DNA of 64,000 nt from Oxytricha trifallax. Taxonomy: Eukaryota > Ciliophora > Spirotrichea > Sporadotrichida > Oxytrichidae. Below, piece after piece: positions 23,818 through 35,700 of the stretch. Under the pieces are notes generated by a model that was not told where the DNA came from, did not search any database, and saw only the letters and a program-made list of their open reading frames with translations. The translations under genes and the position numbers were made by a program. Location of the stretch: the NCBI GenBank assembly GCA_000711775.1, contig ARYC01018447.1, positions 1-64,000 on the forward strand, written 5' to 3'. The first letter of the stretch is position 1; each line of letters starts with the position of its first letter.

Positions 23818-23950
23818 GGAATGATGAAAATTGAGTATCCAAGACAAAGAAAAGAATTAGCAGTAATAAATACTCGAATTAGAAAGTAAAGTGCAAGTAA
23901 AGGGACACAACATGCAAGTAATGTATTACATTGATTTCAGGTGCGCTCTA

Positions 23951-25015
23951 GTTTCGTGATTTAATTTGTATTTTTGCTATTTACTTGCCTAAGTGACTTA
24001 CTAACTAACTAAATCAGTTTGATTTTTAATACTTATCTGGAAGTAATGAGATAATATGTATTTATTTGTTAATCAATTGAGAAAGTAACTAAACTTATTG
24101 AATAAGTTGTCATATATATATATATATATATATTCAAACTTTTGCTAAATGCTTTAGATTGATGGCATTAAATGATGTATTAGCTTATTCAAAAACTTTA
24201 TGAGATTATTTTTATTTTTTATAAATAATTACAACATATATCAAAGTGTTTACTAATATATTGATGTTGCTAAAGCCTAAATTAATTATTGTTCTACAAG
24301 AGATGTAACCTCAATGATTGGTTTTGAATTATTAAATTAAACTTTTTGTGTTTTATATTTAATTGCAGAATAAATGTTGATAATTAATAACTTACTGTGT
24401 AAAGAATTGTTAACACTATTTATTATAAAGATTACATATCTTAAGTAGGAATTGAATGTTTAAAATTTTAATATAAAAACAAAATAATATGTAAAAATCA
24501 AACAAGTTGGTATTTTAAATTACTTAGAATTCTTATAAAGCAAGTTCTAATCTTATTTTGGCAACAAAAGCAAATTATAGTAATTTACAAACATTTAAAT
24601 AATATTCCAAACTTACTTAAGTCAACTTATAAATACATTTATAATATGTAGTTTCTTATTTCTATAATAGTTATAATGTCTAAATAGTTCTTGAACAAAT
24701 ATTAGATTAAATGTTAATTAAAAATATAAAAGAGTAATATTTTTTTGAATTTGAAATTTCATAAAGTTAAATTCAAATGTAAATTAATTATTATTATTAT
24801 TACAGATATTTGGTTGCTTGTTGATTATTGATAGAAGGCCTATTTATGAAAAAATATTTATACATTAGTAATTAATGATTAAAATGAAAGCAAATTAATA
24901 TATAACTCTAGTAATTAAAACTTTTAAAATATTGAATCATTCTTAATCCTAAATGCCACTAAGGAGACTGAAAAGTCTAAGCATATACATCACTAGTGAA
25001 GAGGAGGGAATGGAT
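23951..25015. other. AT-rich stretch with a (TA)n run
   Basis: Low-GC DNA after the LINE 3' end. It holds a (TA)11 microsatellite at 24112-24133 and no recognisable gene. The LINE boundary is set near 23950 only because GC falls there. Confidence 0.6.
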
Positions 25016-25021
25016 GTTCTA

Positions 25022-25770
25022 TTGCCTGTCCAGTGCCACGCCTACATATGATGATGTGACAGGAGGTTCTTTAGCAGGCATCAGTGTAAGGATGGAAAAA
25101 CGCATCACATAGTAGTACTGTCCCTTGATTGTCACTCCATTAAATTCATCTAAACTCCAAGGCAACCAGAGCAATCCAATGGCTTCGTATCGTCGAACAA
25201 TCAAGTGACCATCTCTAGTATTACCGACGGTACAAAATACTCTTCTGGCTGGGGAGAGGCAAGGCTATAGTATTACAAGTAGTCCTTGGTGCACTGTGGG
25301 CTTGAGAAGGAAGATGTGCCATTCCCATTAGGTCTAATAGTGATAGTTTAAGCGTAAGAACTGAGAGAGTAATAACGATGGAAAGTCTTGAATTCGCTGA
25401 TTCCTACACATTGATCAACTTATAATCTCTTAGCGTGTGAAGCTGTTGCCCTTGGTGTGAAGAAGTCATTTAAGAGCTCTGAAGAACCTGAATGATGGAA
25501 ACTTCGTTGATTAAGATGCCAATGAGTGCAGTGCACACTGTAAATTGCTTTAGAATCCCCCTGCCCCTCTATTGGCAACTGATTTGCGTCCTCATAAGGC
25601 TTTTTACACATATCAACATAGAGAAAAGCGCTCAGTTTAGAGAGAAAAAGAGCAACAGGCTAAATAGATTGGCACGTTTAACAGCAATGATCTTCTCTCC
25701 ATATCCCGAATCCATCAGCACTATATGTGCAAACCATCACTTTAGGAAACTCAAATGGCTTTTTAAGAAA
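25022..25770 (-). pseudogene. Unidentified minus-strand gene, frameshifted
   Basis: Seen: GC-rich coding on the minus strand. A frame reads HIVLMDSGYGEKIIAVKRAN near 25700. The next frame passes through ATG 25611 (MCKKPYEDANQLPIEGQGDS) and SELLNDFFTPRATASHAKRL to a TGA near 25215, with four TAA/TAG read as Gln. A third frame continues VRRYEAIGLLWLPWSLDEFN and GQYYYVMRFSILTLMPAKEP down to about 25022. Frame changes occur near 25630 and 25225. The composition is clearly protein-like but I recognise no domain. It is divergent from the EF-hand relic immediately to the right. Confidence 0.5.
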
Positions 25771-25856
25771 TAATAATGTTCGATTATCTCGTCTCCCCGA
25801 GGAGATGTTTTAGTCGATAGTTCCACCTTCATGAGATAACTCCCGCTGCGTTAAGT

Positions 25857-26439
25857 GGTGCCACTGGCAGCCCACGATTTGAAGATTCTCCCCTTACTTT
25901 GACTGCAATACTGGAAGTCTAAAATGACGAAAGGCCAACGCCGAGACTAACTGCCAAGAATGATAAAAAAAAAGACGCTAGGGATTCAAAGTCAAAGATA
26001 TTCTTGATGCCAAGCTTGAAAAGGGAGACTGTATAATTAGACATCGACAAGAATTGAGATTTTAAACTGTCACTTTAAGAGATCCTGGAAGAATACAATG
26101 CGGGCATGGATAAAAATTGATAAGGAAGACATTGAGGAAGATGATCAAGTAAGACGATATCAAAGAGAGTGGATTTATTGATTATTCTGAGCTCGTTGTT
26201 GCTGCAATGAATGAAAAGAACAACTTGACTAAGGAGAAGCTTCATGCTGTCTTCAGAATGCTCAACAAGGACGGCAGTGCATTCATCTCATCATCTGAGG
26301 AAATTAGGGGAATTCTTGGGGTTGCATAGGCTATCTCAGAGGAAGCTGTCAGTGACATTATTAAGTAAGTCAAACTAAGGGAGGCAGTCAATTGTAATTC
26401 GAAGAACTTTCACACATGATGAAGAGATTACCCAGATGA
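25857..26439 (+). pseudogene. Calcium-dependent protein kinase C-terminal EF-hand region (CDPK-like relic)
   Basis: Seen: after GATGSPRFEDSPL (25857 on) come LDIDKN-TGA-DFKLSLQEILEEYN, where the TGA sits at the conserved EF-hand glycine, then in another frame SGFIDYSELVVAAMN, FRMLNKDGSAFISSSE and GVAQAISEEAVSDIIKQV. The end is FEELSHMMKRLPR with TGA 26437-26439. Known: this is the order of EF-hands 1-4 in the calmodulin-like domain of CDPKs, calcium-activated kinases common in ciliates. The kinase domain is absent. An extra Glu interrupts the third hand and the fourth calcium loop is degenerate. Inferred: a broken fragment or a set of germline segments, not a working gene. Confidence 0.75.
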
Positions 26440-26782
26440 TTATTTTGCATAGTAAATGACATAATAGATTAAATCTACAAATTTCAATCTTCCAAATTCT
26501 TTCTATCTTTTTATATATTTTAACAATTCTAACATAAAGTAATATATAATATATTTCCTTTTCTGCATCAAAGATGTTAATCTGTCATTATAAGGTGGTG
26601 GTAAAATTTATTTTAGTATCTATAACAATTATAATTCTCAAAGTTTGATTTTCATTAATCAAGGATTAAAATTAATACGAATATTACAGGAATTACTTCT
26701 ATCTCAGGTGCCTAGGAGGGTGCCTAAAGGCATCTTTTTGTTTCAAGTGTATTCTCTAAACTTTATTTATATAGTTCTTGAT

Positions 26783-27519
26783 ATGATAGTTTAGTAATCA
26801 GTGGAAAATAAAGTTTTATATTCTGAGCTACATGATGAATAATAATAATAAGACTATGTACCTCTAGATTTCAACTGTCTGCTGTTAGATGAAACTTCAG
26901 ACAACACATTCTTTGACATAATAATTATTTAGTCTTCAATGGTTTTAAATTATATTCTTTTCTAAATAACTAACTGTCTAGGAGTTAAACTATCACTGTA
27001 ATGTATTACTTTCTATCGAATGATGATATAATTACTCAAGTGAACAGGCATGAACAATGCTAAACTAGTCTTAAATATTCAGGTAGTTAGATTAAAAATA
27101 ATAAGTGCATGTTTTTGAAAGAAAGATAAATAGTTGTTACTGAGTATTCATACTTAGTAAGGGGTTTTAACGGTTCTATAACAAACTGGTTTCATTTAAG
27201 ACAAAGATTAAAAGATCATGAGGAACAACAATTAAAGGAGTCAGTAGAGAATAAAGTCGTGTAACGGGAAGATAAATTTCAAAGGTTTTTTTTGTATATA
27301 TTTCTGAATAGCTATACAAAAGTAGAAATCTAAAATGTTCTAGAAGAGGCCATTTCATCAACATAACATTTGCATAACCACTTAAGTGTATTTTTTCCAA
27401 GTCTGGTTTCAATAATCTTACAATTAGAAAATCAAATTCAACATGTCGCAGAGAAAAAAGCAACTACTTTGGGAGAACTCTTGACTATTAGAGATCGTCC
27501 AATTTGCAAATTGAAATGA
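26783..27519 (+). CDS. Open frame for a probable coiled-coil protein
   Basis: Seen: a 209-codon frame, 26893 to TGA 27517-27519, whose second half reads like a helical protein (WFHLRQRLKDHEEQQLKESV, then LENQIQHVAEKKATTLGELL). A second frame starting at ATG 26783 (SELHDEQQQQDYVPLDFNCL) covers 26783 to about 27036 and overlaps it. The two may be one gene with a frameshift near 27000. TAA/TAG are used as Gln in helical contexts. No family recognised. The minus-strand frame at 27176-27463 is its shadow. Confidence 0.4.
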
Positions 27520-27852
27520 TTATTAATGAGTTATGATTTAAACCTAATTATTGTTATCAATAAGTTGAAAAAGTAAGTATTTACTACTTATATTCCAAAA
27601 ATTAATTAATGAAAGTTATTTAATTTCGACTTCACTATATATAAAATCTTCTATTTAATTTTCATGAATTACTTTTTCCTGATTTAAATTTAATGTTTCT
27701 ATTATATTTGCCATTTCAACAACATTTACTTGAAGAAATAAAGAAATAATTGAAATCTCTGTTAGTGACAGCAATTAGAATTGGCATTAAAATACTTAAT
27801 ATTATATTAATAATAAAGTCTAAAAATAAAGAAATTATATGCTATTATTTGA

Positions 27853-28421
27853 TTATAGTATTTGTATTTATATCTTAATTTTCAGTTATTGTTATTTAAT
27901 ATACCAAATTATAAGTGTTTAGTTTTGGATCATTTCTAACAAGCTAAAAACGGAAGATAAGAAAATGTCTAACCTTAGCAGCAAAGCCGACACCATTTTA
28001 ATATGATTGAAACTGTAAAAATGATTGTAAAATATTTTATTTAATTAGCTATAGTTATAAATAATTTAATAGCAAAATAATCCATTAAGCTGATACCTAA
28101 TAAAAATAGTTAAAATAGGCAAGAGTAGATAAAGCTGAACTATATTCAAACGGCATTGAATGGTGATACAAATAGGATATTAAAGAACAAAGATTAAGAC
28201 TAAATAACAAATGGTAATGAGAGGATATAAATATTAATTCTTATATTTTTTGATTTTATTTTCTTCATTTTATGACTGATCTACATGTCTTTTCTAATAA
28301 CAAAACAAAGCACCTATAGTAACAAGACTAATTTAAGAAGTAGTGGCTTAAAGCACTTTTATTGTGGCTAGAGCTTTGGACAATAACTGTATTCTTTCGA
28401 TGTCTTTAATTGACAAGTTGA
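27853..28421 (+). CDS. Two adjoining short open frames, unidentified
   Basis: A frame of about 140 codons (27853 to TGA 28273-28275) contains QAKNGRQENVQPQQQSRHHF and YIQTALNGDTNRILKNKD. It overlaps a second frame (ATG 28272 to TGA 28419-28421) that starts MTDLHVFSNNKTKHLQQQDQ. Both have better composition than their flanks, but at this AT content such frames also occur by chance. No homology is evident. Confidence 0.22.
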
Positions 28422-28666
28422 TGATTAATTAAACACTAATAGAGTCTATTTTATGTTTAATTGAATTATCATTCTTCTTTATTTAATTAAATTACCAATT
28501 GTAAAATACTAAATGTAGCTACATAAAATATAACTATATGAAATTAATATAATAATAATCAAATTCTATTCTAACTTATCTTAAATAACTCTTAAATATG
28601 TAATGATGATTAAACTACCAATACCAACTCAACTGTTAATGAATCATATTGATTATTTTTATAGGC

Positions 28667-29071
28667 ATGATCACTGAATCTTAACTACTGCCTAAAATAC
28701 CTGCAAATATCTACGCTTAAGTTCAACCTTAATTGCTTTAATACGTTCTAATAATCACAGATAGATAGACACTTAGACATACTCATTTGTAAACGGACTA
28801 AACCCAGCAAAATCAACATCAATGCCACACAAAAACATAGCCCTGATGTGTTTAATCAACAGGATATAATGTCATTCTCGAATAAGTGGAAGTTATTGAT
28901 ACTCTTAAACTTAACAAGCAATAATCTCTGTGTGCAATCAGAGGAGTAATTGTAGCCAAATACGCTGATTAAAATGTAGGAGTCTCCTCGAAAGGGAGTA
29001 TTATAATAGAATCATAAAACTTACAATGTGGAGAATTCGAGTTATGCGGGATGAAAAGCAATTAAAAGTGA
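28667..29071 (+). pseudogene. Unidentified gene relic with one in-frame TGA
   Basis: Seen: one frame from ATG 28667 (MITESQLLPKIPANIYAQVQ) to TGA 29069-29071, interrupted by a single TGA near 28838. The second half, VEVIDTLKLNKQQSLCAIRG followed by VIVAKYADQNVGVSSKGSII, has clear protein-like composition. GC is above the flanks. No domain is recognised. It converges with a minus-strand frame at 29112-29570. Confidence 0.38.
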
Positions 29072-29111
29072 GAGAATATGGGTATTATGGTGAGATATGT
29101 TATCCTCAAAT

Positions 29112-29570
29112 TCATAAAGACTATGATTTAAGTTAAATAATAATTTAATAAAGATATTTTTTAATTTATTTAAATAAATGATTCAATCTAATTAAGTTAA
29201 ACAAATAATAAAATAAATAAATAAATTTATAATTTTAGCTAGTTTATTTATATAAAATGGTTTGGGAAGTCTATCTTATACACAATATTAGCTTTGATCT
29301 TTTAACAAAAAACAAATCTAATTAAGAGTATGGTAAGTTCATAGTGTAATTAAGTAGAGGTTTCCCTACTCTAAACAAACACAAAGAGATCATGTCATTA
29401 TAATAATGAAAATCATTCATAGTCTGCTTCATGTTTGTTCTCGAGATAGTAAATTATATTTTAACATCAGAACGAAGTGCTTTAGGCAGTAAATACATTT
29501 TGTTTCTCTTTATTTGTTCATAATCTTCATCACTATGGTTAATGCCAATCTCAGTCCACTCTGTTCTCAT
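29112..29570 (-). CDS. Unidentified minus-strand open frame
   Basis: Seen: 152 codons from ATG 29570 (MRTEWTEIGINHSDEDYEQI) to TGA 29112-29114. The first 90 residues (to FRVGKPLLNYTMNLPYS) look coding; the rest is Leu/Ile/Tyr-rich and may be noncoding read-through. A possible splice-like CTTTTCAG sequence lies upstream on the opposite strand only. No family recognised. Confidence 0.35.
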
Positions 29571-29989
29571 TTTAATTTAATTACTCCTTTTCAGTAGATT
29601 TTATTATTAACTTTTAATATAAAAGTATAATTTTTGAGAGATTAAGAAGTTTTTTTTTAAATTAAATAAATATTCAAGTATATATAAAATAGCATTTAAT
29701 ATATAAATAGCCAGAAAATCAAATTCATTTTATTTGAAACGACTTCCTAAATTAGGATTTTAAAATTATGATTTGAAATAAGAGCAACAAAGTTTATTAT
29801 TTATTGATTAATATTATTTTTACTTTTATAATATTAAATAATCATACTTACTGTCGCTAATGGGTGAGCACTCTAAAGTATTTATCCACTCTTATATGGG
29901 AATTTGAAAGTGGATAATCCATGACAACATTCTAGAGTAATAAATACTCAGAATTGGTTAAGCAGGGACACTGAAGACACTAGCAAATA

Positions 29990-30458
29990 GATTGAAGATC
30001 AAAGCAGGATAATATTATTTACAGCTTATACTGATTAGGTTGTATGCATTAATGCAGCAAGATTACTCAAGACCACTCTCTAGTTTATATTGCCAAATAT
30101 GAATGGTATCTACTCTGGCAATACTTCCATGCTAACGCGCTTTTGTCATTCTTATAGGTTGGCATTACACTTTCTCAAAACCTACTGAGTGCATTTAGAG
30201 TTGAAGCGTTAATTTAGTAACTAAATTTCTGGCTTAATACTAATTGCTTAAACGCAAAGTCTAAAAGACCATTCGTTAAGGCTACTTAGTATGATCACTG
30301 GTTCCTGAGAACATGAGTCTGCTTACGTCCTAACCGCATCAGCTCTTAGAGTACTTGCCACAAAGAAATCTTTGGCGAGCTCTAAACAACCAGAATGGGA
30401 AGCAACAGCATTGGACGATACATTTAGGGATTTGAGGTAGAAAACAAGAGGCCAATGA
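29990..30458 (+). pseudogene. Unidentified gene relic in three frames
   Basis: Seen: three successive plus-strand segments in different frames, each of good composition. They are RIILFTAYTDQVVCINAARL to about 30190, FRVEALIQQLNFWLNTNCLN to about 30316, and SAYVLTASALRVLATKKSLA ending ..DLRQKTRGQ at TGA 30456-30458. They follow one another without gaps, so a single gene with two frameshifts, or germline segments whose order or phase is fixed only after rearrangement, would explain them. No domain recognised. Confidence 0.42.
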
Positions 30459-30565
30459 ATAAATTTTAGCCACCATAAAAAGCATTCAATTAACAGAGGA
30501 AATCTTATTGTGCAAATAGCAAATCGCAGAGGCTTGTCTTCTGTAACTCATCGGAAGATTGAAAA

Positions 30566-31238
30566 ATGTGCAAGGAAGTCTTGGGTAATGGGACAGGATT
30601 GAGTAAGAAAATAAAAATACTTCATTATCTCTGCTCTCTGAACACTTGTCTGAGTCGGAGGTTCCCTCTCCCTGCGTCTTTGTATAGAGAATCGCGTGGT
30701 GTCACTGGCAGGCAGCAATTTGAATGTTCACCCCTTAATTCGTTTGAAAAAATGAAAATAAAAAATGCCAGAAATTCATATAAAGACATTAATGACGGCT
30801 TTAATCCATCTGAAGACTGTGTTCAAAGCCACCGCTGAGAATGACAAACTACTAATTATAGCTTAGTAAAAGCAGCTGGTAATCAACTCACACGCATATA
30901 TCCTACAAAACTAATTCATGTCATATGAGCCCGTGTTATAGAAGCACCTCAATTTAATGTCATTTTTCCATAAATTCCTTGATCTCCTAATAAAGGCTAA
31001 GCTGAATAAATTGTTACACAACAATGTTGGTGAGTAAGTCAAGATATTCAAAATTAGTACTTACACTGACTATTCAAGCCAAAGGGAGCGAAATATAGCA
31101 TCCAGAATGAATTCAATAAAAACAATAAACAAAAGGTCAAGAACAGGCTCTAGCATATAATAATAAATGCATAAATTGATTTAAAAAATAATATAAACTT
31201 AAAAATGTATAATATATGATAAGAGAGGTAAATAATGA
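30566..31238 (+). pseudogene. Unidentified gene relic sharing a motif with the CDPK-like relic
   Basis: Seen: a frame beginning near 30566 contains GVTGRQQFECSPL (30698 on), close to GATGSPRFEDSPL upstream of the EF-hands at 25857. After a frame change near 30752 it continues to TGA 31236-31238 through IHLKTVFKATAENDKLLIIA and KHLNLMSFFHKFLDLLIKAK. Known: CDPK junction regions have an LKxFxAxxKLxxAxLxFIA pattern, which the second segment vaguely resembles. Inferred: possibly related to the same gene family; not established. No EF-hand is visible here. Confidence 0.33.
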
Positions 31239-31439
31239 AATTAAATAATTTTTAATGTCTGTTTTATTAAATATAATTGAAAATAAATTATTATTTACTT
31301 AGTACATACATTTATTTTTCTTTTAACCTAATTTTTTAATTCTCTCATTTATACAATTAAATAGTGTTCATAAATTCTACTTAGTGATTTTAACTATATT
31401 TACTATCATTTAATTAAGGTAACTAGTATTTATTCTACA

Positions 31440-31806
31440 AAAATGTTAATTTGTAATTTACTGCGCTGCTAATATCCCCTCCACTTTAGTTAGATCTATT
31501 TTAAACTACACCTTCTTCTACTTCTTTTGTATCCTTAGACTATTTCAATTCACTAATTGTTCTTTTATTAGTTGTGTGGAGATATCGCTGTTGTCTGATC
31601 AAGCAAATGATTAAAATACCTTATTTATTCCAGATTCTTGTTTACTCTATGGAAATGTGAAGTCTCGGAAATTTCTTAAATTACTAGAAGCAATACTTTT
31701 TGGCACCCAAAACTCTATTTTTGGTCGGTATCTGTCTAAGAAAGAGGTTATTCTCATAAAATTAGTTATTACTATTCAATAACTATAGTTATAAAGCTAA
31801 AATTGA
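31440..31806 (+). CDS. Open frame, unidentified
   Basis: About 120 codons open to TGA 31804-31806, with FQFTNCSFISCVEISLLSDQ and FLKLLEAILFGTQNSIFGRY. GC is modestly raised between 31460 and 31730. There is no convincing start codon and no family. Confidence 0.28.
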
Positions 31807-32700
31807 GTATTTACAAAATATATTAATTATCAGTTGATTTGAGTTTTGTTAATATCATAATTTTTGAATTATTTTATAATGTATATAAAAGGCTTTTCTT
31901 ATTAAATATAAACCTTTTTCCATTAAAAACTTTAATTTTATATAAAGCTATATATTCTTTTTGAATAGGGAAATAATTATTTTAAATTAAATATTCAAAT
32001 ATAAAGTAAGAAATATATAGTTGATTAAGACTTTCTTCTGACTTATTGATTGATAATTAACATATAATTTTTGTTCTCTTATTTACACCGATGACTTCAA
32101 CTTTTGAATTTCGATTATATTTCCCATTCCAACAAGTTTGTCGAAGCTTGTCATCTTATTTTGTTATAAAGCCTTCATTTTTGAATTATAGTGATTTTTC
32201 ATGCTTAATTAAGAATTAAGTTGTCTTAATTCAGTTTAATTGTACAAAATACACCAGCGATGTTAGATATATTCGTGTTAACAATGCTTGTCTTGTTTAG
32301 TTATTGCAGCTGCCTAATAGTCAAGCTCTACAAGGGCCCTTCTGCTTGGTGCTGTTATTGATCGTATTAGACCTTACCATATTTAATTGTTGAATTAAGA
32401 CAAATGGTAGTAATGTAAGCTGCTACATTACTCGCTAGTCTTAGGGAGAATTTGGTTAATTGAAGGCTTATAATCAATATAATCTTGCCTCCCTAATCGT
32501 TTAGCCTCTATAAAGATGTTTGCAGTATCTCTCTGCATTTTGATAATTAATAGAGGAGGTAGAGCTTGGAAACACCCTAAAAGGGGCCTTTTTAGGTTTT
32601 AAAACAATTAAGAATGCGCAATTTCTTAATTAAGACAGCCTGTTAATTAATTGTAATCTTAAAATTTAAATTTAAACTTCTTAATAAAGCGGCAAAAATA
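31807..32700. other. AT-rich stretch upstream of the SecA-like gene
   Basis: No gene recognised. A short perfect palindrome AAAAGGGGCCTTTT-like sequence lies near 32578-32595 and an imperfect inverted repeat (AATTAAGAATGCGCAATTTCTTAATT) near 32609-32634. Either could belong to the left boundary of the gene cluster that follows, but copy 2 does not share them. Confidence 0.4.
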
Positions 32701-35700
32701 TGCTAAGCTCAGAAAATTTGGAAATTCTTCAAGAATCAATCACTACTTACAAGCATAAAAGAGACTCAGCCTCGGTAAACTTCAACTCTATCAAGTCCCT
32801 AGAATTCTAGTCAAAGCCTTTACACTCAGTCTGTAAGGAAAAAGCTTTAAATGAAGATATTAAAACAGGAGAAAGCCCAATAAACCCTGAGAAAAAAAGA
32901 GAGAGAAAATCTTAGTACTTGAATGCAAGATTCCCTGAATTGCTCGACAGGGCCAAACTCATCTTACCTCTTCACAGCTACGAAATTAGTAAGATACTGG
33001 AAATGGAAGAGTCCAAACCACTAATTGGATCGTAGGATTTATCTCGATATCTAAGTAAGTTTATCTTAAACAAAACTAACAAGCACTATACAAAATCTCT
33101 CAAAGAAAAGAGCATTGGAAAAATTTCTTTGTCAAAACATTAGATTAATAATCAAAGAGATTTCGTTGAAGCGGCAATATCAAACTTCCCTGATGAAGAA
33201 TTAAAGCCAGTTCAAATTGATTCTTTTAACTCTTAGGTCAACTATGGAGCAAAGATTCAATCTGTGATTACCTCTATTTATATAAGAGAGTATATGATAC
33301 TAAAACCATAAGGATGATAAGATTTTATTCATAAAATATTCAACAGGAATAGTTAGAGCTTGATGGAGTTCCTCCAAAACCTAAAAACAGCTTGTTCAGA
33401 AAATTTGTATGAAAATATGTTCAGATTGATTTACGAACTTAATATGAGTTCGAGCGTAAATCTATCAATAAAGACAAGACTGTTTGTCTCACCATTGCTC
33501 TATTATAATCATGAAATTATTGAAATAGAGCAGGACCTATTAAAAAGGTCAAATGCAATTGCTTGCTTAGAGACCAAACACTGAGTAAGCTCTCGGCCTA
33601 TCAAACTATATATTCATTAATGAACCTTAATGTCTTGAAAGGCTTCAAGAAGAAGTATTTCATTTGGATAAGAGCAACATTATTAAGCGAGTATAATTAA
33701 AATGGGGAGACTGTTAAAATAAAATCAAAAAAGAGATCAAATTAAATTATGATCATCTCAATACACAAGACTAAAGATCAAACAGTCACTAGTTTGAATA
33801 AAGTTTGAATATATCCTTACTTAAATTTAATTAACTATTCAACTAACTAAAAATGGAATTTTTCTTTTTTTATCAACTTTTCTGATTTTTTCTATTTCTT
33901 GTTCATCGATCAAGTAGATGCTGTAGGGATCTTTAGAATTTTTCATAATTTTCATAGATATCTTCAGGGTATCTTCAGGATATCTTCCTCAAAATAATTA
34001 AAGTGTGGAGAGTGAGGAGAGTATGGTGAGTGTGGAGGCCAGCATCACCAACAATAGCATAAATATCTCTAATAATCTCAAAATCAAGCATTATTATGAG
34101 TCTGGTTAAAATTCTAGAGAATTTCAAAATTTTAGATTACTGATTTTTTCTTAGTTTTCATCAACATCATCTTCTTCACCATCTTCAACATTAAGTATCA
34201 CATCTAAGAATTTTAGAAAAACAAGATGTTGTAGAAAAAATCCCAGACTCATAACAATGATTGATTTTGAGATTATTAGAGATATTTATGCTATTGTTGG
34301 TGATGCTGGCTTCCACACTCACCATACTCTCCACACTCTCCACACTTTAATTTTTTTGAGGAAGATATCCTGAAGATACCCTGAAGAATATCTATGAAAA
34401 TTATGAAAAATTCTAAAGATCACTACAGCATCTACTTGATCGATGAACAAGAAATAGAAAAAATCAGAAAAGTTGATAAAAAAAGAAAAATTCCATTTTT
34501 AGTTAGTTGAATAGTTAATTAAATTTAAGTAAGGATATATTCAAACTTTATTCAAACTAGTGACTGTTTGATCTTTAGTCTTGTGTATTGAGATGATCAT
34601 AATTTAATTTGATCTCTTTTTTGATTTTATTTTAACAGTCTCCCCATTTTAATTATACTCGCTTAATAGTATCATCCCACTAATTATTGGAACTTTTTAG
34701 CTATTCAAAATAGACTCACAAGTGATGAGATTGTTGCCTAACACACTTTTGTGTCTAAATAAAGCTTTTATTCAAATACTTAAAGAAGATCAAGGCCTAA
34801 GGCTCATTCGCCATGTTCCAATCAATGTAGTCGGAGACTTTATTTAGATATGTGGTCTTTCAAGCTCGCCTTCATTCTAAAAACTTGATAAATTTATTAA
34901 CACAATGAGCGAGATATTTATACAAAAATGGGACTACATTGATCAAGAGGACTTTACCTTTTTTTTGCAATCAGTTTCTTTAGAACTGAAATACCGTAAC
35001 CAACTCTGGGTATATAAGATAGATGAACTCTGTGAGCTAAGTAATAACCTGGCATTTATCTTATAAGAAAAAGGAATAAGGTGCAAAAGGGATATCATAA
35101 TTGATTGTTTAAAAGGAGATTTTACCAAAATCAATCAACTTATGCATACTCCCAATAAAGCAAGCGATTTCAATGAACAGGAACTTAAACCAATCTTAAA
35201 TATATTTCGAAAGTCAAACTTAAACTCTGAGTAAGTCCAAGATTTCTGTTAGAAAATGCAGCTGCAATCTTTTAATGAATCAAAATAACTCAAGTTAATC
35301 TAGCAGTTCATGGAATTTTCGTTTCTATCTCTTGAAAAACTCTGCCTTAATTTTCGAATGTGTTAAAATTAAAAATTTGCATTCATTAATTTTGGGGTGG
35401 GAATGGCAAGACTTTACTGTGTTCCACCATGCAATCTTATTAGCGTAACAGTACAAAGAACCTGTTTTGTAATTGGAAAGAATGAACACCTTGTATGTAG
35501 GGACGAGAAAAACTTTGAAAAACTAATCATTAACCTTTCTCTAAATGTGAATGTTAACTAATACAGCTCTTCTCCAGGTGTCTATTACCTAGCACAAAAG
35601 GTGCTTGAAACCGTGGCAGCTGAGTAAGAATTCAAGGATATCTGAAAAAACTCATTTGTTATAATATATGAGTATGATTGGATCTTGATGGAAGGGTGTG

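Larger units (their letters stand above)
19430..23950 (+). mobile_element. Non-LTR (LINE) retrotransposon with two fold-back insertions
   Basis: Seen: one plus-strand coding unit carries an apurinic-type endonuclease (NVRGL near the start, GDFN, L.DHKL) followed by a reverse transcriptase (LVDLQKAYYSVW, GVTQGSR, FADDIL) and a long C-terminal region ending at TGA 23815-23817. No long terminal repeats are visible, and the ends cannot be fixed exactly. Palindromic elements interrupt it at 19935-20477 and 22125-22732; removing them rejoins the reading frame. Several TGA codons and frame changes show it is dead. Known: this domain order defines autonomous LINEs, which integrate by target-primed reverse transcription. 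GC is higher than the surroundings throughout. Confidence 0.85.

Noticed and set aside
27176..27463. 95-codon minus-strand open frame
   Set aside because: Shadow of a better plus-strand frame (26893-27519) with helical, charged composition; the minus translation is Leu/Tyr-rich.
35400..35440. Apparent loss of the Walker A lysine in SecA-like copy 1
   Set aside because: A one-base deletion shifts the frame; GNGKT is present in the next frame, so the motif is frameshifted rather than substituted.
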